From Lysobacter solisilvae (GTDB lineage: Bacteria; Pseudomonadota; Gammaproteobacteria; Xanthomonadales; Xanthomonadaceae), in assembly GCF_016613535.2 (NCBI RefSeq), contig NZ_CP071518.1, positions 372,001 through 436,000 on the forward strand: a stretch of DNA of 64,000 nt. The letters are read 5' to 3'. The notes under the pieces are model-generated. The model ran no database searches. It saw only the letters and a program-made list of their open reading frames with translations, and was not told the origin of the DNA. A program made the translations under genes and the position numbers. Positions 1-8,861 of the stretch are shown piece after piece. Numbering within the stretch: the first letter of the stretch is position 1; every line of letters starts with the position of its first letter.

Positions 1-2
1 AC

Positions 3-188
3 ATCTGGGCCGAACGCTACGAAGCGATCCTCGCCCAGACGCCCGAGCACCTGAAGCCCTCCATCGAGCGGCGCCTGGAACGCATCGGCATTCGCTGGGG
101 CGTCATGCCCGGAGTACGCGTGACCCGGCAGATGCCGTCCATGCCATCGGTGTTTCTTCGGCGACGCTCGCCGTTCGCCATCGGGTGA
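3..188 (+). CDS. C-terminal end of an unidentified protein (cut by window edge)
   Basis: An open frame enters from the left edge and ends at a TGA; 61 residues are visible. They start IWAERYEAIL and end in a basic stretch FLRRRSPFAIG. I do not recognise a family from this fragment. The next gene starts five bases after the stop, so the two are probably co-transcribed. The frame shows the usual G/C third-position bias of the region, which supports coding. Confidence 0.5.
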   Translation: MWAERYEAILAQTPEHLKPSIERRLERIGIRWGVMPGVRVTRQMPSMPSVFLRRRSPFAIG

Positions 189-192
189 GGCC

Positions 193-414
193 ATGACCAC
201 CACCTCGCAATTGACCATGCTCACGCCGGACGAACTGTCCTGCCTGCGCGAGTGCGCGCAGGGCCGCAGCATTCCCGAAGACGCGCAGCTGCTCGCCGCG
301 CTCGCGGCCAAGGGCATGCTGTACGACCACGAAGGCCGCTATACCCTCACCCCCGCCGCGCAGCACGTGCTGCATGCCGGCGAGCCGGGCACGGTGCCGG
401 GCATCGACAACTGA
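193..414 (+). CDS. Small hypothetical protein, 73 aa
   Basis: The ATG lies five bases after the previous stop, and a GGTGAGG-type ribosome site overlaps the end of the upstream gene. The 73-residue protein has no signal peptide or membrane segment. Residues about 10-60 (LTPDELSCLRECAQGRS, then LLAALAAKGMLYDHEGRYTL) resemble a short winged-helix-like fold of the kind seen in small regulators, with a helix pair followed by a beta hairpin. That is only a shape impression. No function can be assigned. It is likely in an operon with the truncated gene before it. Confidence 0.55.
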   Translation: MTTTSQLTMLTPDELSCLRECAQGRSIPEDAQLLAALAAKGMLYDHEGRYTLTPAAQHVLHAGEPGTVPGIDN

Positions 415-454
415 GCCTCGCGGCGGGGCCGCATGCCGCCGGTCCGTCCCGCCA

Positions 455-2091
455 TCAGGCCTCGTCGCGCAACTCGCCGAGCACCGAAGGCGCCCGCTCG
501 CACGCCGCGGCGCGAGGCGTCTGGGCGTGCACCAGGGCCAGGAAGTCGTCGCCGCTCATGGGCTGCGCGAAGAAGTAGCCCTGGCCGTACTCGACCCCCC
601 AGGACCGCAGCACCTGCACCTGGCTGCCGCGCTCGATGCCCTCGGCGACCATCCCCAGCGACATCCCGTGCGCCATTTCCACGATGTGCGCGGCGATGTG
701 GTTGGTGGCCGCGACGGCATCGATCGAGTCGACGAAGGCCTTGTCGATCTTGATGGTGTCGACATCCAGCCGGACCAGGTCCGACAGGCTGGAGTAGCCG
801 GTGCCGAAGTCGTCGATCGAGACCCGGAAGCCCTGCCCGCGCAGGCGGTTGACCACCACGCGCGCGTGGCCGATATCGGCGAAGCCGCGTTCGGTGATCT
901 CCAGCACGACCTGCGAGGCACTGGCGCCGCTGCGCGCCAGCAGCGTGTGCAGCCGCTGCTCGGTGTCGTCGGAATGGAAGTCCCCCGGTGAGAGGTTGAG
1001 CGACAGGTAGGGGGTGTCCTGGTGGCGGGCGAGCACCGCCAGGGTCTTCTCGACCATCCGGAACATCTCCGCAGTGACGAGCCCGATCAGACCGGCGCCC
1101 TCGGCGGCCCCGATGAAGCGGTCCGGCGCCACCAACTGGCCGTCGCTGCGTCGCCAGCGGATCAGCGCTTCGGCGCCCACCACCCGCTGGTCCGCCAGCC
1201 GCACGATGGGCTGGAACAGGGGGAAGAACTCCCGCCTGCGCAGCCCGGACCGGATGGCCGCCGGCAGCGACATCTGTGTCGCCGCCACCCGCCACAGCAG
1301 CCACGCCAGCAGAAACCCGCCGCCCATGCCGATGGGGGCCAGCAACCACGTCGCCGAGGCCAGTTCCTGCTGGTAGTCGGCCTCGTCCAGCGCCGCGACG
1401 GCGGCCAGGTCCATGGTGTCGGACCGCACCTGGGCGATCAGCCGGTCACCGATCAGCACGGTCCGGTGGCCGCCGGGTTTGAGTTCCTCGCGGCGGGGCA
1501 TCCACCGGCGCTCGAAATGCCGGCGCGAGGACAGGACGCGCTGCCCCGCCAGGGAAATGATCGCCAGCGACACGTGCCGCGGAATCGTCGTATCCACCGG
1601 GAGCGCCTTGTGGACCACGGCGATGAATTTTCCGTTGCCGATGCCGATGAAGCGCTCTTCGGCGGCGAAGGGCAGCCGCAGGTTGAGCCACTGGTCGTAG
1701 CCGTTGCTGGTGACCAGGTCGGGCGGACCGATGCGCGCGGGCGTCTGGCCCGCCGACGAGCAGACGATCCGCCCGTCCTCGAGCACGCCCACCAGCTGGA
1801 CGTAACTGTGGATCACATCGCTGCGCTGCAGGCGCTGCCGCTCCACCGGGCCGCAACGGGCCTCCACCCCTCCCGCTCCAGCGCGGTGAAGGCGTGCAGG
1901 ATCTGGTCGCCGGTGTCCTCGCTGCGTCGAAGCACATCGGCGGCGTAGGACAACGCGCGCTGTTCCTGGCGGTGGCGCGCCTGCCCGCGGGCCAGGAACA
2001 GCGCCATCACCACGGGTATGAGCGCACCCGCCAGCACGGCCAGGAACATCCACGGCATCAGGTTGCGGCGGTTCAGCGCGTCTGCCTGCAT
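455..2091 (-). pseudogene. CSS-motif/EAL c-di-GMP phosphodiesterase, frameshifted
   Basis: This would be a membrane-anchored phosphodiesterase that hydrolyses cyclic di-GMP. The N-terminal part (ATG at 2091, preceded by GAGGGGAAAGG) has a membrane segment, PWMFLAVLAGALIPVVMALF, then a periplasmic CSS-type sensor domain continuing in another frame with GRIVCSS. A second membrane segment and an EAL domain follow. The EAL domain keeps the expected catalytic residues: the EALIRW glutamate, LSLNLSP asparagine, ITERG glutamate, DDFGTGYSSL aspartates, IKIDK lysine and AEGIE glutamate. The two halves are in different frames. The shift falls in a G run near 1868-1874, and one added G restores a continuous protein through VEARCGPVERQ. 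Either the gene is broken or switches phase at this run, or it is a sequencing error. Confidence 0.82.
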
Positions 2092-2198
2092 ACCTTTCCC
2101 CTCGGCAAGGGTTCCTGGCTCACTCCTTTTCCCGTCGGTCACAGCCGGCGGGGCGGGCGACACACACGCACACTCATCAAACGTGCAAGGTGGACTTC

Positions 2199-2366
2199 AT
2201 GTGGCCATCATGGAATATCACGCACCGCGACCAGGCCCGTGGCCGGGCGATGCGTGAGCGAGCCCAGGCCGTGCGCGGACTGCCGCAGCTCGCTGCGCGC
2301 CGCCACTGGGCGGCCGCGCGCGGCCTGGTGCTGCTGCGTGTTCGAAGCCTGGTCCATGGACCGTGA
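2199..2366 (+). CDS. Possible small basic protein, 55 aa
   Basis: The ATG has an AAGGTGG ribosome site eight to ten bases upstream. The 55-residue product starts MWPSWNITHRDQ, is rich in Arg and Ala, and has no membrane segment. It lies in the 570-base gap between the divergent EAL gene and the end of the next reverse-strand gene. Nothing else convincing is seen in the rest of that gap. The call depends only on the ribosome site and codon bias, so it could be spurious. Confidence 0.35.
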   Translation: MWPSWNITHRDQARGRAMRERAQAVRGLPQLAARRHWAAARGLVLLRVRSLVHGP

Positions 2367-2664
2367 ATCGCAGGTCACGCCATGAGGATCCGTCGCGTCG
2401 GCCCAACACGCGATGCGTGATCCCGGCATGTGCAAAGCCGCCGGTCATCGGCGGCAGTGCGAAGGACAGCATCGGGCGGGTCATCGACATCCTCCTAGGC
2501 CAGGCAGGGACATCGTGGACCGCGGCTAGCGCACTGGCAACCGGCGCACCCGCGGACGCCGCGCGTCCGGTGGGTGAGGTGCGCCGTCGCACCGGGGCAG
2601 TCGTGCCCGGCAATCGTGCCCCGGCGATCGCGCCCGACGATCTGCCGCGGCGAGGAGCCGGCGG

Positions 2665-3726
2665 TCAGGCGCCGCCCGATCCGGCCATCTTCGCGACGCG
2701 GGCCTTCGAGTCGTCCAGCAGCGCGTCGCGCGCCGCGGCCTGCAGCCGCGCCAGCGGTGCCTGGTCGGGGGCCATGCCCAGTCGCGAGGTCAGCTCGCGC
2801 ACCAGCCGCGCATTGGCGTAGGGATGCGGCGCGCCGGGATCGTCGCCTTGCGCGGTGATGAACCCCTGCAGGCGCTTGCGACCGAGCGCCTCGCCGGCGT
2901 AGACCAGCTCGACCAGCTTCGCGCGGTATTCCAGTTCCCAGTTCTCCAGCGACCCGAAGCGGCGCTTGTCGGCGAAGTGCTGCGCCTCGTGCGCCAGGAA
3001 CACGACGCGAAACGCTTCGCTGTCCAGGCCTTCCTTGTACGAGGGCACGACGGCGAACACCGCCTCCTGCGTCGCCCAGCCACCGTTGGATCCGCGCTCG
3101 CAGCGGCCGTACGCGCTCCAGCCCAGGCTGGCGAAATCGTCGAGCAGCTGCGCGTTGACCGATTGCACGCCCTCGGGCAGCGCGACCGGATACTGGCGCG
3201 TGGTCTGCGTGCGCCACAGCATCAGCTCGCGCAGCGGCGCGGTGAGCCCGAGCAGCGCGTGGTAGCCGTGCGCCTGCAGCTGCGCCTGCAAGGGCGCTTC
3301 GAGTGCGTCAAAGTCCTTCGCCGTCCGGCCGTGTTCGCCCAGCAGCGTGCGCAGGCGCTCGAACAGGTCGGCTTCCAGCGCCGTGCGCCCGGCGGGCGCT
3401 GCCAGCGCGCGCCACCAGTACTGCTGGTAGGCGGCCAGGACGTCGCGGACGAAGGGGTCCTCGATGGCGGCGGACGGCGGCGGCGGCGAGCTGCGGTCGA
3501 ACCGCTCGATCATGCAGGCGCGGTAGGCGGCGTCGGTGTCGTCGAAGGCCTCGACCGGCACCGCGCGCAACACGGCGAGGGCATTGCGGCTGTCGCCACG
3601 CAGGACGGCGCCGGTGGATTGCGAGATGGCCTGCCTGGCTTCGGGGGAGGATTCCTTCGCCGCAAGCGCGGGGCCGGCGAGCAACAACAAAGTCGAGAAC
3701 GCGGCGGTCAGGAGCGGGTGCGGCAT
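2665..3726 (-). CDS. Secreted protein with HEAQH (gluzincin-like) motif, 353 aa
   Basis: A typical Sec signal peptide (residues 1-22, ending AGPALAA) sends this protein to the periplasm or outside. The middle part is helical and the C-terminal half holds HEAQH at about residues 246-250. A downstream helix, ENWELEYRAKLVEL, offers acidic residues that could be the third zinc ligand. An H-E-x-x-H arrangement followed by a Glu helix is the layout of gluzincin metallopeptidases, so it may be a zinc peptidase, but I do not recognise a named family. It is transcribed alone. The AraC-type gene upstream is on the same strand, 38 bases away, which leaves room for co-transcription. Confidence 0.7.
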   Translation of the reverse strand: MPHPLLTAAFSTLLLLAGPALAAKESSPEARQAISQSTGAVLRGDSRNALAVLRAVPVEAFDDTDAAYRACMIERFDRSSPPPPSAAIEDPFVRDVLAAYQQYWWRALAAPAGRTALEADLFERLRTLLGEHGRTAKDFDALEAPLQAQLQAHGYHALLGLTAPLRELMLWRTQTTRQYPVALPEGVQSVNAQLLDDFASLGWSAYGRCERGSNGGWATQEAVFAVVPSYKEGLDSEAFRVVFLAHEAQHFADKRRFGSLENWELEYRAKLVELVYAGEALGRKRLQGFITAQGDDPGAPHPYANARLVRELTSRLGMAPDQAPLARLQAAARDALLDDSKARVAKMAGSGGA

Positions 3727-3764
3727 GGTCGTGGTTCCGGGCAGCCCGGTGCGGGCCGAGGGTA

Positions 3765-4472
3765 CTAGCAGACCGCAGCGGCCGCGGGCGCGTCTTGAAC
3801 GGATTTGATCTGCTGGCGCAGCGCCGCCGGCGGGAGGCCGGCGTAGCGGCGCGTCACCCGGGTGAAATGGCTCTGGTCGGAGAAGCCGCAGCGCAGCGCG
3901 ATGTCGCTCAGCTCACCCTCCCCGTGCAGCAGCGACAGCGCCCGGCGCCAGCGCAGTTCGCGCCGCAGCAGTTGCGGCGACATGCCGTGCGATCGCGCCA
4001 GCGCGCGGCTGGCATGGGCCAGGGAGACGCCCAGTTGCCGGCACAGCGCGCCGATGGGCAGCTCGCTGTCGGCCAGCGCCTGCAGCAGTGCGGGCTGCCA
4101 GTCCGGCAACTCGACCGGCGTGCAGGGCATGGCCTGCGCGAGGAGTGCCGCGAGCGAGCAAGGCTCGCGCTGGAACATCGCGCGCGCCTCGTCCAAGTGC
4201 GGCACGCGCCAGGCGCGCAGGCCGTCGGGCGCCACGCCGTCCGGCAGCGGCATGTTGATCACCCGCGCGCCGCGGCGGCCGAAGCGGTTGCCGTGGGCGT
4301 GATAGGCCGGATGCAGCAGCAGGGTGCCCGGCGTGCACTCGAATGCGCCATCCACGCAGGCTTCCAGGTGCTGGCCGTCGATCACCAGCGCCGCGTAGCC
4401 GCGTCCGTGGCGATGCGTGGGCAGTACTGCTTCGCCATCGTGGCGGGTCTCGAACCAGCAGGGCGCGTCCAT
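3765..4472 (-). CDS. AraC-family transcriptional regulator
   Basis: This 235-residue regulator has an N-terminal cupin-like ligand domain (THRHGRGYAALVIDG, then HPAYHAHGNRFG). The C-terminal AraC DNA-binding domain has two helix-turn-helix motifs. The second carries the family signature around ELSDIALRCGFSDQSHFTRVTRRYAGLPPAALR. The histidines in the cupin part suggest a small effector or a metal, but the ligand is unknown. The target is not evident; the HEAQH-protein gene immediately downstream on the same strand and the FUSC-like gene upstream are candidates. The length is slightly short for the family (usually 250-300). Confidence 0.88.
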   Translation of the reverse strand: MDAPCWFETRHDGEAVLPTHRHGRGYAALVIDGQHLEACVDGAFECTPGTLLLHPAYHAHGNRFGRRGARVINMPLPDGVAPDGLRAWRVPHLDEARAMFQREPCSLAALLAQAMPCTPVELPDWQPALLQALADSELPIGALCRQLGVSLAHASRALARSHGMSPQLLRRELRWRRALSLLHGEGELSDIALRCGFSDQSHFTRVTRRYAGLPPAALRQQIKSVQDAPAAAAVC

Positions 4473-4539
4473 GCAGCCATCCTAGGGCCGGCGGGCACGC
4501 CTGCATGTCCCAAAGGTTGGCCGCAGCGGCCGGCGCGGG

Positions 4540-5007
4540 TTACTTGCCGTCGTCGGGCGGCCGCATCAACGGGACCAGGCTCACCAGGATGGCCATCGCG
4601 ATGCCGAGCGCCGTTTCCAGCAGCCGGAAATACGCATAGGTCCACGGCTCGACCGCGTGTTCGAGCAGGATGATGCCGCAGACGTAACCGCTCACCTTGG
4701 CCGCGCCGCGCAGCTTCAACACGTGGCACAGGAACATGGCCGCCGCGATGCCGATCCCGATGGCCACCGGCCCGTGCGGGAAATAGCTCAGAAGGGCGCC
4801 CAGTGTCGCCCCGAGCACGGTGCCGACCATGCGCCACACGCCGAGCTGGCGGGTCTGCGCGGGCACCAGGTCGGTCACAATCACCGCCCCGACCAGGGCG
4901 TACATCGGGTGCTCCAGCCGCAGCCACTGCGCCAGCGCCACCGCCAGCGCCGCGGCGAGCGCGGCGCGCAGCGGCAGTTGCAGGTGGGGAAGGACGGAAG
5001 AAGCCAT
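4540..5007 (-). CDS. FUSC-like small integral membrane protein
   Basis: The 155-residue protein is almost wholly hydrophobic, with about five membrane helices, starting MASSVLPHLQLPLRAAL. The pattern YALVGAVIVTDLV, then TVLGATLGALLSYF and LRGAAKVSGYVCGIILLEH, matches the membrane half of the fusaric-acid-resistance/aromatic acid exporter (FUSC) superfamily. Full members are much longer, so this is a single short module of the kind found alone in many proteobacteria. The frame stays open upstream through repeat DNA, but the ATG at 5007 matches the first hydrophobic helix. Substrate unknown. Confidence 0.75.
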   Translation of the reverse strand: MASSVLPHLQLPLRAALAAALAVALAQWLRLEHPMYALVGAVIVTDLVPAQTRQLGVWRMVGTVLGATLGALLSYFPHGPVAIGIGIAAAMFLCHVLKLRGAAKVSGYVCGIILLEHAVEPWTYAYFRLLETALGIAMAILVSLVPLMRPPDDGK

Positions 5008-5139
5008 GCCACTCCTGCGTGCCACGCACGCCCGCTTGGGCCCGATTGTTCGGCCGCGCGGGCGCGGTGGCAAGTTTCCACGCCGTTCACGCCGCCGGTG
5101 CCACAAGAACTCCCTCGCCAACGGACGAACGGATCCCCC

Positions 5140-5643
5140 ATGCGCCTGGTCCTGCTGCTGTTGCTGGTCGTGCTCGCCGGCTGCCGCACGGCCACGCCGC
5201 CGCCGGTGGCGCCCGAGCCGACGCCGGTGGTCGAACCGCCGCCGCCGCCCACGACCACGCGCGGCGAGTTCCTGATCGAGGCGGACAAGCTCGATACCTG
5301 GAACGCCATCGGCCAGATCGCCGTGCGCACGCCCGGCGTGGAATACGAGGGTCGCGCGCAGATGCTGGACCTGTACGTGCTGCGCTATCGCGGCGTCGGG
5401 TTCATGGTCCTCACCAAGGCCGTGCCGCATTCGGAAACGATCCCGCGCCTGACCACCAGAGTCACCGCCACCACGCGCGGCGGCCAGCCGATCGACGACG
5501 ACGCCGTCGCGGAGCTGCTGGTCCTGTTCCAGCAGGCGCTGCCGGCCGAGATAGACAGCGTGCGCGCGCGGCAGGCGGCGGAGAAGGCGGAGAAGGCGGC
5601 CGCGGGGAAGAAAGTGAAGAAGAAGAAGAAGAAGAAGTCGTGA
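5140..5643 (+). CDS. Lipoprotein with lysine-rich tail, 167 aa
   Basis: The product begins with a short lipoprotein signal, MRLVLLLLLVVLAGC, with the lipobox cysteine at residue 15. A proline-rich linker follows, then a compact domain of about 90 residues with beta-strand character (LDLYVLRYRGVGFMVLTKAV). The C-terminus is strikingly basic: AEKAEKAAAGKK followed by a nearly pure lysine tail. Such a tail could bind nucleic acid, phosphate-rich lipopolysaccharide or peptidoglycan. I do not recognise the family. The gene ends directly against an R2 repeat cluster. Confidence 0.72.
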   Translation: MRLVLLLLLVVLAGCRTATPPPVAPEPTPVVEPPPPPTTTRGEFLIEADKLDTWNAIGQIAVRTPGVEYEGRAQMLDLYVLRYRGVGFMVLTKAVPHSETIPRLTTRVTATTRGGQPIDDDAVAELLVLFQQALPAEIDSVRARQAAEKAEKAAAGKKVKKKKKKKS

Positions 5644-5645
5644 CG

Positions 5646-6048
5646 GATCTGCCCCTCCCCCGCTTGGCGGGGTGGGGGTGGGGCGCAGGTCGCGACGTAT
5701 TGCCCCCTTCCCCGCTTGGCGGGGGAGGGTTGGGGTGGGGGCGCAGGTCGCGGCGTATTGCCCCCTCCCCCGCTTGGCGGGGGAGGGTTGGGGTGGGGGC
5801 GCAGGTCGCGACGCATCCGTGCAAACAGGTGGGGCGAATTTGCGTTGAGGGTTCGACGAAAGGAAAAAGCTCTTGTCGGATTCGCCGCGATCGTCTGCCC
5901 CCATCCCAACCTTCCCCCGCATAGCGGGGGAAGGAGCCGTTTCGCGGCGACCTGCGGCCCCCATCCCAACCTTCCCCCGCAAGCGGGGGAAGGAGCTGAT
6001 CCTCGGCGACCTGCTGCCCCCATCCCACCCGCAAGCGGGGGAAGGAGC
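5646..6048. repeat. R2 repeat cluster (CCCCCGC/GCGGGGG family), five to six copies
   Basis: Three tandem units of about 70 bases at the left have the core CCCCCGCTTGGCGGGGGAGG followed by TTGGGGTGGGGG and a CGCAGGTCGCG tail. About 90 bases further on, three copies occur in the opposite orientation, with CCCATCCCAACCTTCCCCCGC followed by GCGGGGGAAGGAGC. Each core forms a short hairpin. The cluster fills the whole space between convergent genes. The same family recurs at six other places in the window. Confidence 0.9.
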
Positions 6049-6080
6049 CAAAAAAAAAGCCCCGGACAAGTCCGGGGCTC
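6049..6080 (-). terminator. Rho-independent terminator of the beta-helix gene
   Basis: Read on the reverse strand, this is a perfect stem AGCCCCGGA/TCCGGGGCT with loop CTTG, followed by a run of eight or nine T. It lies about 20 bases after the stop of the reverse-strand gene that ends at 6100. Confidence 0.9.
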
Positions 6081-6099
6081 TTGAATCACATCGCTTGGA

Positions 6100-8316
6100 T
6101 CAGCGCGCGACCGAGAAGCTCGTGGTCGCGTTGGCGGTCTGGGTGCCGCTGGTGGCTTTCGCGGTCACCTGGTGGGTGCCCAGCGAAGCCTTGCCCTTGG
6201 ACGTCGCGAACGAGGCACGGGCGTAGCCGCTGGCATCGGTCGTGGCCGTCAGCACGGAGCTGCCGCCATTGGGCTTGACGATGGTGAAGCTCACCTGCGC
6301 GCCGGACACCGCGACGCCGTTGGCCAGCACGCGCGCCGTGATCGAGGCGACCTCACCCGGGAGGTAGACCGACTTGCTGGTGCTGACCGTCTCGGTGATC
6401 GGCGCCGGAGCCGGGGTCTGAGCGGCGGCCACCTGGTAGGTGCTGGAGGCGTTCTGCGTATGCACGCTGCCTGCCGCGCTGCTCGTGCCCACGCCGATGC
6501 CGTAGCTGCCGGCGGCGGCGGTGGCCGGCGAGGTCACCGCCAGGGTGACGGTGCTGCTGACACCCGGAGCGAGCGAGATCGAGGTGGTCGACAGCGTCCC
6601 GGTCCAGCCCGACGGCACGCTGCGGGCCAGGCTGAAGCTGGCATTGGCGCAGGCGCTGCTGTCGTTGTTCTTCAGGGTCACCGAGTAGGTGTTCTGCGTA
6701 CCGGCGGCGACCGTGCCGGTGGGACCGGTCATCGTCAGGGTCGGCGCGGCGTGCGTGCACACCGGGGTCGGCTCCGGCGGCGTGGTGCCACCGGCCTGCA
6801 TCTCGTAGGCGCCCACGTCATTGGCAGTGCCCGAGGGGCGCGGCGCGAGGACGAAGTCGGTGTTCATGCCGGTGATCATCGCCACCTTGTCCGCGACCGG
6901 GCTGCCGGTGAGCGGCTCGGCGTCGAACGCGGCCAGGGTCATGCCGGCCAGCTTGGGATCCTGCGTGCAGGTCGTGCCGGTCGGGCAGGTACGGACCTTC
7001 CAGCCCATGTTGCCGGTGAACGACTTGGCCGCCGGAGCGCTGCCGCCCGTCATCAGGGTCTGCGTCGTGGTGCTGGCGTAGTACGGGAAGCCGACGACCA
7101 GGTTGTTCTGGACGTAGATCTTGTCGGTGGTCGCGCCTTCGCCATAGGCGATCTGCGCATCGCCTTCGCCGGCGATGGTGTTGTGGCGCACCGTTGCGGT
7201 GTCGTTGCCGGTCAGGATCAGCAGCAGCGAGGAACCGTAGGCGCGGCACAGATCGGCCTCGGCCATGTTGTACTTGCCGCGGAAATAGGTGCAGTGACCG
7301 ACCAGCACCGAGTTCTCGATCAGCGAGTTGCCCTTGATCTTGACCTGGTTGCCGGCGTTGGCGACCGAGTGGATGCGGCGCAGCGTGACGTTGGTGCCGT
7401 CGGCGCCGTCCATGTAGCGCAGGTCCAGGCCGTCGGAGGTGTTGTGGTGGATGAAGGCGTCTTCGATCAGCCACTGGCCGCCGGTGTCGACCGTGCCGAA
7501 GCCGTCGCCATAGCCGCCGGTGGACTGCGCCCAGCACGCCCAGACTTCACCCGTGGCGACTTTCTCGCCACAGCCGTTCCACGCGATCTCGATCTCGCGC
7601 ATCACCATCGCGCCGGAGTTGTAGCCGCCCGTGCTGACGTTGCCGTCCCAGCCCGCGCTGCCGTTCTTGTTCATCTTGACGCGCTCGAGCGTCCAGTTGT
7701 TCAGGCCGCCGGCGTTGAAGGCGTTCTTGCCCATGCCGTGGATGTTGAGGTCGTGCAGGTACACGTTGCCCGAGGCAGCGGCGTACACGCCCACGCGCGC
7801 CCACGGCATCGTGCTGGTGCAGGTGGCGGCGGTATTGGAATGGTTGTAGACGCAGTCGCTGTTGTCGGTGATCTCGAGGTTGCCGATCTCGACGTTCGAG
7901 CTGCCGTCCAGGTTGATCACGCGATGCGTGCCGGCGACGCCGACCAGCTTGGTGCCGGCCTTGCCGAGGATGCGGGTCTTCGCGGTCGTGGTGCCGCTGG
8001 GGACCTTCTGCATGTAGCCGCCGCTGCCGATCTGGAAGCTGCCGGCGCCGATCATCAGGGTGTCGCCACCGACGATGCGCGCGGTGCCCGAATTGGGCAG
8101 GGCGATGTTGGGATTCTTCCACGCGCAGTTCTGCGCGGTGCCGCTGCCCGGATAGGCAGCATCGGCGCGACCGTTGCACTGCGTGGCGTCGCCGCCGTCG
8201 GTGCGCACGTAGAAGGTGGTCGCATGGGCAGAGCCGAACGCGAAGCCGACCGTCGGCAGCAGCAAGGAGAGGATGGCTTTGGGCAGCTTGCGGCTGCGGA
8301 TCGAGACAACAGGCAT
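6100..8316 (-). CDS. Secreted right-handed beta-helix protein with C-terminal Ig-like domains
   Basis: The 738-residue product starts MPVVSIRSRK with a GGAG ribosome site about 12 bases upstream. It has a signal peptide ending near SAHA. Residues about 30-510 form a right-handed parallel beta-helix of the pectate-lyase-like type, seen as repeated short strands such as NVEIGNLEITDNSDCV, NVYLHDLNIHGMG and WLIEDAFIHHNTSDGLDLR. After a Pro linker (TTPPEPTPV) there are two beta-sandwich domains. The first resembles NEW3-type domains (SVPSGWTGTL...SLAPGVSSTVTLAV), and the second resembles a bacterial Ig-like domain (YLPGEVASITARVLANGV). Such proteins often act on or bind polysaccharide, but no catalytic residues can be assigned. 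Confidence 0.85.
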   Translation of the reverse strand: MPVVSIRSRKLPKAILSLLLPTVGFAFGSAHATTFYVRTDGGDATQCNGRADAAYPGSGTAQNCAWKNPNIALPNSGTARIVGGDTLMIGAGSFQIGSGGYMQKVPSGTTTAKTRILGKAGTKLVGVAGTHRVINLDGSSNVEIGNLEITDNSDCVYNHSNTAATCTSTMPWARVGVYAAASGNVYLHDLNIHGMGKNAFNAGGLNNWTLERVKMNKNGSAGWDGNVSTGGYNSGAMVMREIEIAWNGCGEKVATGEVWACWAQSTGGYGDGFGTVDTGGQWLIEDAFIHHNTSDGLDLRYMDGADGTNVTLRRIHSVANAGNQVKIKGNSLIENSVLVGHCTYFRGKYNMAEADLCRAYGSSLLLILTGNDTATVRHNTIAGEGDAQIAYGEGATTDKIYVQNNLVVGFPYYASTTTQTLMTGGSAPAAKSFTGNMGWKVRTCPTGTTCTQDPKLAGMTLAAFDAEPLTGSPVADKVAMITGMNTDFVLAPRPSGTANDVGAYEMQAGGTTPPEPTPVCTHAAPTLTMTGPTGTVAAGTQNTYSVTLKNNDSSACANASFSLARSVPSGWTGTLSTTSISLAPGVSSTVTLAVTSPATAAAGSYGIGVGTSSAAGSVHTQNASSTYQVAAAQTPAPAPITETVSTSKSVYLPGEVASITARVLANGVAVSGAQVSFTIVKPNGGSSVLTATTDASGYARASFATSKGKASLGTHQVTAKATSGTQTANATTSFSVAR

Positions 8317-8805
8317 GGATCGAGGGCTCCGGGAAAACTCGCGGGGGAATTTGCTCGGGCACTCCCTCAAGGCCGGGCGGAGCGGACTGTAGGAATGGGG
8401 GGACGGCGCTTTTGTGCGGGCAGCCACACTTCTGGCCGTCGGGCCCGTGGGCGGTCCCAAAGCGAGACGCAGTCGAAGGAAATGCGGCGTTTCTCGTTCA
8501 GGCCGCGCAGGTGAACGTGAAAAATGAACGGGGCGGGTGGCTCGACCGTAGCCCGGGTTGCGCAGCTTCCGGCCCGTTTTGGGGCGCAAATCGACGGTGA
8601 GGGGCGCAGGGGCGTGGAATCGGACGTGCCAGCTACCGCCCGATGGCCGTCCAGGGATTCCTCACACTGCCCCACTCTCCGGACGGCTGCACGAATGAGG
8701 TCGCGTCCGCCGCCCCCCACCAAGCGTCCAATGCCGCGATCCCCGCCCCGGCCCACCCGGCTGCCCGTTGGCCGGGCCGCCCCCCTGCCGCAAGTCCCGT
8801 GTTCT

Positions 8806-8833
8806 TTGGTGTGTTACTTCACTACACTACCAA
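8806..8833 (+). promoter_or_regulatory. Inverted-repeat operator candidate before the ABC exporter operon
   Basis: TTGGT and ACCAA arms enclose an 18-base centre. Within it, GGTG and TACC are separated by 16 bases, one base off the GGTG-N16-CACC box described for YtrA-type GntR repressors of Xanthomonas. A TACACT -10-like hexamer lies inside. The start codon is about 28 bases downstream. No GntR gene is in the window. The rest of the 545-base gap upstream shows nothing else I can name. Confidence 0.4.
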
Positions 8834-8861
8834 GACAATCACCCTAGCAGGGACGAAGGAC

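Noticed and set aside
5008..6069. Long N-terminal extension of the FUSC-like frame
   Set aside because: It translates R2 repeat DNA and the antisense of the lipoprotein gene; the membrane protein starts naturally at 5007.
6172..8514. 780-codon open frame on the forward strand
   Set aside because: It is antisense to the beta-helix gene, which has a signal peptide, recognisable fold pattern and its own terminator. The frame is open only because of high GC.
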